Shown here: positions 56,046-64,000 of the stretch, in pieces
How the letters are laid out: each line of letters begins with the position of its first letter
Position numbering within the stretch: the stretch's first letter is position 1
Origin: Pithys albifrons albifrons
Taxonomy: Eukaryota > Chordata > Aves > Passeriformes > Thamnophilidae
Direction of reading: 5' to 3'
DNA length: 64,000 nucleotides
Assembly (NCBI RefSeq): GCF_047495875.1
Contig: NC_092497.1
Location: forward strand, 29,765,889 to 29,829,888
Notes under the pieces: model-generated
The model's database searches: none
The model's input: the letters and a program-made list of their open reading frames with translations, nothing else
Told to the model about the DNA's origin: nothing
Translations under genes and position numbers: made by a program

Positions 56046-59000
56046 GACCATTAGTCGGTCTTATAATTCATGGAGTGTGACTAATGTCTGAGAGCATGAT
56101 GGGGAGGAGGAGGGTTGCTTTCCTCTTTGTTTGAACTCTTTTTAGTGTTGCAGAAATGTTTAATCAACCTTTTTAGTTAATGTCATTTTTTTATTACATT
56201 TTTCAACTCCCCATTGTACCTAGTGAAAATTCTTGATTTCCTTCACTACAGAGGCAGCGTAAAAAATGATGTATAAGGGCGAACTGTAGAGTTTTTTCCT
56301 ACACACTGGTAGACAAAGAGACCCCAATTTTTACTCTTTTTGATAAATAATACAGTTGATAATGGGCTTGAGTTGCTTGCCTCTGCTTTTGTTTAACTGT
56401 CTGACCCATTCCTCATGTAAAAGCTCTTTTCCCCATACTCTGTGTTTCTCTCTGTCTGAAGAAGACTGCTCCAGTCACAAAAGGCAGGTTTGTACACCTA
56501 TAATTCAGGAAGAGTTAGAAAAATCGTAATTTAGAAGATCTGACATAAAGTAAATAACAAGACTGCCTTCAGCTTTAAATGAGATATTCCATTCTTTCTT
56601 CCTTCCCCATGCATAACTCATTGATCCCAAACCTCATCTTTGTAAATAAGTTTTGTACATTTATAGGACCATGGGTTCCTGCTTTTTAAAATAAAAAAAA
56701 AGCACATGTGTTTTCTGGCTACAGAGCAGACCTAACTTAAATAGATAAGATAGACTCAATAGTTAAAATAGGCTGGATAGTTAAGAAGAGGACAGACACC
56801 TGATGACAGTTTAGACACCTTGTCTCAGTAGTCTTTCAAGCTACTGAATCAAGACCTACTTAGCAGTGTCCATAATTCATTACTTTTTAGTAGCTTTATG
56901 AATTCCTTATTGATTTAGTATCCTGTTTATATATCAGTGTTAAAAGGTAAGGGTATATTATATCATCAGCACAGTTGGCGAGTGCTTCAAAGCACTTCAA
57001 AGCTATTTATTAACTGCAGAAGGGGCTCTAATTTAACTTTAAATGCATCTTGGGTAGATGCATTTTTCCGTCTGTGTTCATAGCCTGTGCTTTGACTTGC
57101 TCTGTCTACCACCTTCATACAGTTTCTCTGGATAAAGATATGAAAGCAGGCTGGTATGTTTCATCAAGTACAAATATCAGTAAAATAATGGAAAAGATAG
57201 GACTTCATATTCTGCTTCAATGCAAGAAGTTGTAAAGCACCACCTGTGATCATAAGTCCTGCTTGTGTGTGCACATATTTGTAGAAAGAGATTGTTTCTG
57301 CCTTAGAAATTGACTTTTGAGGAGTTGATATAACACCTGTCCTGCTAACCTGATGTAAAGACAGCCTAAAAATAAGAACATACACCTTTTAAATTTATGA
57401 CACCTTTCAATCTTGGAAATTTACACTTAACTGTGTACCATACATTTCTAGAAGAATTTCAGAAAAAGAATATAAAATTAAGTAAGATATGCATAGTTTT
57501 CTGTCAGAAATGGTCACTTACCCTTCAGTCTTTACTTTCTCTATTCAGTTCTTAGAAAATGGAGACTGAGGTTTTATGCATCTTCTGCTAAAGAATACAT
57601 GTTAATAATTTTGGTTGGCATAGAATTCATAGCTACACAGAGTGTACAAAACAGAATTGCTGACTAGTGCTGCTATTTATATCCGTGGGTACAAACAAAG
57701 GTTAAAAACATTTGACAGAGGAAAAAATTTCAATAATTGTTCATAATGACTGAAAGATATTTTATAACACCAGAACACTTTCGTCTATTAATTGAAGAAA
57801 GTAAAGACTTCAAGTAATTCAGTATTTGTAAACTCCACATATTTCTGAACACTTTTGGCTTTTCATATTCCTAGTGTAAACTTTTGGCACTATTGCATGT
57901 AGAGAGAGCATACATACTTGCATCTGGGGATCATTCTTTAAAGCCATTCTTTTCATAGTTTCAATATCAAAAAGAGAATCAAACGATAAAATTTAGGGAA
58001 TAGACTTTTCTTAACTGTTTGCTGAGATGCACACATGTGTATAAATCAAGTGCTTTCTCCACTCCTCTAACTGAGACAATAGTCTTCCTGGACTTTATGT
58101 ATCAAAATAGTAAGATGTAGACTTAAACCTCAAAAATCAACCAGAAAATATGAGGCAATTTGTGTAGTTCAAAGGATAATGCCAAGGATTTACTTAGAAA
58201 ATAGAGTGACAATGATTTTGTGAGAATTCTTAATATTTGAACTAATTCACTTCAGCCTCTAATGTTTAAAAAACTATTTGTATTTTTTATTCTAATTTTT
58301 TTCAATTTAAAATTTTTAGGATATCTGTCCAGTCTTTGAGGTAAATATTAAAAACTAATAATCATAAAGCTATTCTCAAATGTATCTGAACTTCTTCATC
58401 AGATGAATTACAAGTGAATTTCATGTAGCCTGATGCTAGTAATATAAAATGAGAAACTGAAAGATCCTCTTAATTGAATGGCTTTTCATAATTTTTTAAA
58501 AGTCCAACCAACCAACCAACTCCTTCTCACCCTACAAAGTAAACAATAAAACTCTTCTAAAAAACAACCAAAAAACACCCCATGCCATTTCCCCTTCCTA
58601 TTATATATCCCTGAAAGAGAAATTAGAATTCATACTGTCTAATCAAGTCAAAGGCTAAAGGTATTGTGTAATAGAAATCCACATTGTTTAAACAAAGTAT
58701 TTAACTGTCCAATATTTAAATTACTTGCTAATTAAATTTTATTTTGGAGATGGATAAAAAATTATTTGTAATACAGTGAATCCAATGTTTGGCATTTTAA
58801 CCCACTACTTTTATTCAATATCTTAAATGCTTACAAGCACAGGTAAGAAGAATAAGGTTGGTGCTGTAAAGTGCATTTTGAATGTTGAAATAGCAATCAA
58901 TACTAAGAAATTAAGTATTGACTAAAATACTTTCATAATAAGTAATTATTGGTTTGCTCTTTTGAAAATTAGACATTTTCACAGTGGGAATAAAGAGCAA

Positions 59001-59123
59001 ATATATGGTCACAAAATTAGACTGTGACCTTTTCATATAACTTCTTTCTTTGAAATCAGTAGTTTTAAATATGGTTGCACAGCTGTATTGTATTCTAAAC
59101 ATCAATTTTTAATTATTTTAAGG
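56046..59123. other. AT-rich intergenic DNA, no gene identified
   Basis: All open frames are short and featureless. A short (CCAA)n stretch lies at about 58504-58520. No CR1, LTR or exon-like sequence recognised. Confidence 0.4.
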
Positions 59124-59480
59124 TCAAGATTGTAACATATGTGATTGGTACAATCCTTTGGCACACTGTTTTTGTAACAAGTCCTTCAATTTTCTCAGGT
59201 GACACTCCCAGGACTGCTGACCTTCACAACATGGTGTCATTGTTGGTCTGCATTTCCCAAAGTATTCAATAGTTGTCCAAGTACTCTTTTCTAGTATATT
59301 TAGTAAAACTTCCACGGACTTTAGAAGGAACTGGATCAGGTCAGCAATGAGCAGTGTCAGAAATTGCCACTGGAAATAGCCAGTGTCCCTTTGGGTGTTC
59401 TGGCCACTAATTTTGTCCACAGTTCACCATCAATCCAGGCTGGCAACATATAGGTGTCTCAGTCTGGAAGCTTGCAGCGT
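59124..59480 (-). other. Unidentified block with a 98-codon open frame
   Basis: An open frame at 59124-59420 on the - strand encodes a 98-residue peptide with a leucine-rich hydrophobic middle and several Cys and Lys residues. I recognise no domain. The block is less AT-rich than its surroundings and ends in a small inverted repeat, 'gcttgcagcgtgcaagc', near 59469-59485, so it may be a fragment of an old retroelement. A real gene is unlikely. Confidence 0.25.
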
Positions 59481-62400
59481 GCAAGCTTAGACTATTTTCT
59501 GCATTCATGTTGCTGAATTTTAGTTTTTATAGTCAAAGTGAACATTTTGACTGTGAAAAGAAGAGTCCACTCAATTTTGTATTAAACTGTGCCTCTTTTA
59601 CACAGAATAAAAATCAGGATGAGTATGGGGAATTACTTTGTATATTTGTTGCATTTCATTGGTTTGTCAGTGGTAAGGTTTTATCATATCATGACAAGAT
59701 GTTCCAAGCACATTGCCAGGAAAGCAGTAAGATTGCTTCTTATAGCTAGCAGGTGCCAACATCTCAGAAACAATCCTCAAATGCACTCTATGGTCTATTT
59801 CTATCAAGTGGCACATTGCCAGTTCATTTGGCAAGGAGAAAGGGACCACAGTGCATGGCAACAGGTAGGCTGCAACTTTAGACTTTGCCAGATTCCCAGG
59901 TGATATGGAAAATACTGTGACATTGTTTTCAAAGGAAAGATTGAAATATGTTTTTAACAGAAGCATGCTTTTTTGTTGTTGTTTTGTTTTGCTTTTTTTT
60001 GTGGTTGTTGTTTTTTTGTTATTGCTCCAGCACAGTGTGTAACTCTGGAAGCTGTACTGAGTTCCTGTAGGACTCATTGATTGCCCTGTATGCAATATGT
60101 CTATCATGTTTTGTGCCATTGTTTGAGGATCTTGCTGGAAATACAGGACTCATCTGTTGCATAGGACAGCTGAGAGGTCATAGAAAAATATGTGGCAACA
60201 GTGGAGATGATTCCTGTAGCAGCAGGTTTATATATTAAAAAAATAAAATCAAGAAAATATGATCATTTTCTTGAACTCTTAAAACATATGAGTGTTGAGC
60301 CAAAGAATATTTTGCTTTCACTGGTTTCAAAGATGAAGAAGCATTAAAGTGGTGATGATGTACAGACTGAGATGTCATCTTCCTTATACCCTTGTTTTTC
60401 TACCAGGTTTCCTAGACCCTGATCAGAATACCCCAGTGCAGAATGCACTTGACTTAAACATATGCATTGTCCAGCATCTATGAAATCTAATGTTGTCAAA
60501 AATGTCACTTTTCTAATTAAAGTACTTATGAATTTGCTTTGAATAAAACACAATATTTAAAACTCATAACTTCTCATTTTCATGCAAGAGGTGCCTCCTG
60601 TCACACATGAATAGCTCAGGAAAGGTAATACATCCTGAGTATGTTGCATTCATAAATAATGCAGAAATATTAAGTTCACAATTCCTGCTTGAATGTCATA
60701 GCTTGCCATCAGAAGATAATAACCATACTGAAGCCAAACCTTTGCTACCTCTAGTGGCTTGCACTAGCATTAATTCTTCATCTCTGACAATGAGCAGTTC
60801 CATAGCTATTTTTAGCAAATTTGAACAAATATGTCAGATTGGTTTGATGTAATCACAGAGAAAAATCTAATTACAGTATCAGTGTAATTCTCTGAAACAC
60901 TGCTGATGTTGGAGTCAATGGAACTCTAACTTTTTAGCAAGGATCTAGTTTCATTATTTACAGGATAAAATTTATAGGAGTATGTCTTGGCTTTTCAGAA
61001 TTTATGTAGATCATATGTCAAGCAAATTAATTCAGTGTATTCACAGTGTGCACCAAGACAAGCTAAGCCTCTCTTTTTCCTCCCTGCTTTCTATTGACAC
61101 CCAAATAAAACCTGAAACCAAATTTCTATTAGTGCCCAGCTTTTCAAACCTTTTTGAAATATGTATTTACTCCTGTATGCCTGACCAGTGCTTTCTGAAG
61201 TGGTTTGTAACAAGGAAATAAAACACTTGATGTATTCTTGTGCTTTGCATGCTTGTACACTGTATCTATCTTGCCACTGTTCTGTGAAAATATTCTGATA
61301 TTTTCAAATGTCAAATGTGAAAAAATGCAATTAGGTAAAAAGTTAGTGATAGCAGGATTTTATACATAGGAAGCTCTTTCTGCTGGAGTGATGTCTGTTA
61401 GTGAGTTCAATGTTTGTGCTTCTGTGCTGTTTTAAGCTGAGCACACACAGATGAACAGCTGCAGCATAATTCAATAAGAAATCCCTAATTTGCTGAAGGC
61501 AGTATCATTGGAAGTACCTGCCAGATGTCATACTATGGAAACAGTGCTGTGGCACATGTACAAGCCAGTCATTGTCCACTATTTAATTTTGTTTAGTGTA
61601 AGCAGAGAAAATGTAAGGCATTTAAGGTGTAAGATATTGTAAAATACTGTACTGTATTTACAGAAAGGCAGCCTGTAGGACCACTACAGTTGCCAGCCTT
61701 CTATTACTTCAGATACTTGCAGAGGTTATGTGATAATGTATTTGGTGTCAATTCTGAGTTTATTTTCACTTTGTAAAGAATAAAATTCATATGAGAATAT
61801 TTTGTTTCTGCATTGGTAAAATTATTTATGATTTAATTCAGTAGGGTTTATTCCTTTTTAGAGACATAGTTAGACCATATAGCATGTGGGGCTGTGGCCT
61901 TAGCTCCTTTTTGGAAATGTATCCTTGTCTATGTACGCTTGAAGAAATATTAATGTTATGTTGTCAAAAGAAATGAGAGTTGCATGTGTTGCATTACAGG
62001 TCACAAACTTGCATATTCTGTATGCTTTAAAGCTGACCTATAAATTTAAGATTTTTCATCTTTTTACTTCTGAAAGGGTATTCTCTGAGATGCAAAGAGG
62101 AAACAGGATCACCTTCTATGCTCTTTATCGGTATGTTTTATGGGTATGTTTTTATTTCTAACAAAATGCAGCACATTGAAACTGCTCCTGAATTAGAATA
62201 ATCTGATTAAAGTATTTTAGCTATTGCTTTTTAACTGTCTATTTATCACAAACAAGTACTAAGCCTGAAGCAGAGTGATGTGTGCATGGGAGATGCAATT
62301 CCTGAACTTTAATGTCCAGAGGACACTGGACTGATACTGACTGAAATACTGTGATTTTTTTTTTCTTCCATCTAGGTATGGTTATAACTGTCAAGCCAAG

Positions 62401-63597
62401 TCTAATGGTGCAGAACCAAACTTACTCTTTCCATTCAGGCCTGAAACCCTTCTCTGGAAAGGAGGAAACAGATTAAACTTCATTTGTTCATAAAAGGTGA
62501 CTTTCTGGTGGATATAAAGGAAACTGGTGGAAAGAATAATGACCTTAGCAAATATACTGAATGTCTGTAATCCAGTATAAGGCAAACAGTTTCTAGCAGT
62601 TCAATTTTATCAGGGAAGGATGCATTGAAAACCAATATCAACCTGTCATGGTTATCAACCTGATCTTGGCTGAGCAGATGAAACCCTCTTTGTGTCACTT
62701 GATTTGTGTGAGCTGGAGTGCTTTGCATGAAGAATTGTTTTTTGTTAGTAGTAATTTTGACTTGCAGAATTGCTGAGCCCTAGGCATGCAATGACTGATC
62801 TCCCTTGTTCCAGTTTTCAGCTAGGGTAGTGTTAATCTACCTACACAATGTTAGTGTTGCATAGTCATCTAAATTATCCAGCTTAATCCTGAAGTTGTCA
62901 TCTGATCTGCAGATGTTGTTTGACACCTGGAGCAATGGGTTTAGAGGAAAGAATTCTGTTTTCTGAGGTGTTTTTTTCTTTTCACTGGACCATTAAAAGA
63001 CATTAACTGTTTATTTACACAAATCTAAACCTGATCTTGATTTGGAGTATCTGGAAAAATCCAGAAACTCAACCTTCTATTTTAGCAAAAACTAAAATGG
63101 GCTACAGTAGCAATTGCCCAAGGGATGGTGATCTTTCACCTCCAAACTGATACTCTGGAAAGAGTGTCTTTCACAGCCCTAATTTTATTTTTAAAACAGT
63201 AACAGAACTTTTGGTTCCATTACAACAGTTTCATCTTCTAAATACTCAAGATGGTATCACTCAATTCAGACAGCAAGAGGGAGTCTCTTTGCCTGCTATA
63301 GATAATACAGAACTCAATCATTTCTTTTTATGGGCATAAAGAATGGATCTAATAGGTGATTTAAAATCCTATTTTCCCACTGATATGAGTATGAGAGACT
63401 GTGAATGGGTTGTCAGGTAGACCTAGCCCTAACACTTTTAATTATATTAGCCATTTTTAAATACTTTTGTTATACACTGTGTAAGAAAAACACTTGGATC
63501 AAAGAATTATAAAAAAAGGGTAGAGAAACGAAGCTTATTTGAGCTCTTCAAAAGGGCAAAGAGACAAAGTTTTATTAAAATAAAATTCAAATCTAAT
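59481..63597. other. AT-rich intergenic DNA, no gene identified
   Basis: It contains T/G-rich low-complexity sequence near 59966-60020 and many short chance open frames. No mobile element, RNA gene or exon recognised. Confidence 0.4.
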
Positions 63598-63900
63598 GCT
63601 TTCTTCTTTCTTTTCTTTTCTTTTCTTTTCTTTTCTTTTCTTTTCTTTTCTTTTCTTTTCTTTTCTTTTCTTTTCTTTTCTTTTCTTTTCTTTTTTCTTT
63701 TCTTTTCTTTTCTTTCCTTTTCTTTTCTTTTTTTCTTTTTCCTCTTTTCTTTTCTTTTCTTTTCTTTTCTTTTCTTTTCTTTTCTTTTCTTTTCTTTTCT
63801 TTTCTTTTCTTTTCTTTTCTTTTCTTTTCTCTTCTCTTCTCTTCTCTTCTCTTCTCTTCTCTTCTCTTCTCTTCTCTTCTCTTCTCTTCTCTTCTCTTTT
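63598..63900. repeat. Compound pentameric microsatellite (CTTTT)n then (CTCTT)n
   Basis: From about 63601 to 63828 the + strand is CTTTT repeats with a few slips (63690-63745). From 63829 to 63897 it switches abruptly to perfect CTCTT repeats. Like the giant satellite it is a homopyrimidine pentamer on the + strand. Open frames through it are a composition effect. Confidence 0.97.
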
Positions 63901-64000
63901 CAGAATAATAACCTAAAAAAAGAAAAGTATAACAATGAGATAATAACAAGGAAGAAGAGTGCTAAATTATCACAACAAACTTCAGAGTTGAAACGATGCC

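Noticed and set aside
63593..63949. A Lys/Arg/Glu-rich 118-codon open frame on the - strand and a Phe/Leu-rich one on the + strand
   Set aside because: Both are translations of the CTTTT/CTCTT microsatellite.

Overview
The window looks like bird DNA, most likely a songbird (passerine). It carries many 5'-truncated CR1 LINE copies on both strands, a decayed tRNA-Ile-derived SINE fused to a CR1-type tail (the architecture of the passerine TguSINE1 family), and avian endogenous retrovirus (ERV) pieces. I recognise no host protein-coding gene, exon or functional RNA gene.

Layout. 1-1670: a decayed ERV in + orientation, with the end of a 5' LTR, a tRNA-Lys-type primer binding site, and protease/reverse-transcriptase remnants in three frames, cut off just after the YIDD box. 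1671-38883: one enormous satellite, 37 kb as assembled, whose + strand is almost purely pyrimidine. It is made of the pentamer CCCTT (TTCCC) mixed with AAACC, GAACC and CAGAACC variants. It contains a 100-N assembly gap at 34293-34392, so its true length is unknown. The array is organised in nested higher-order repeats (about 1.75, 2.07, 4.97, 6.2 and 8.3 kb). 38884-51218: AT-rich unique DNA with CR1 fragments, one SINE and a small 17-bp minisatellite. 51224-53819: a complete, young, non-autonomous ERV with 635-bp LTRs that differ at four positions, a 5-bp target duplication, a perfect tRNA-Gly primer site and no recognisable gag/pol/env. 53935-56045: CR1 fragments around a probable solo LTR. 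56046-63597: AT-rich DNA with nothing I can identify. 63598-63900: a (CTTTT)n microsatellite that turns into (CTCTT)n.

Most interesting signal: the GAACC-type variants of the satellite, with the neighbouring TTCCC units, spell canonical three-unit heat-shock elements (TTCnnGAAnnTTC). By eye there are roughly 130, and up to seven contiguous alternating 5-bp units occur at 8146-8178. This recalls human satellite III, a pentameric satellite bound and activated by HSF1 in stressed cells. The commonest variant, AAACC, differs from GAACC by one CpG-to-CpA change that removes the element. A stress-responsive avian satellite is inference, but it can be tested.

The very long open frames through the satellite, up to about 4,600 codons, arise because no frame of these pentamers contains a stop codon. 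I do not annotate them as genes.
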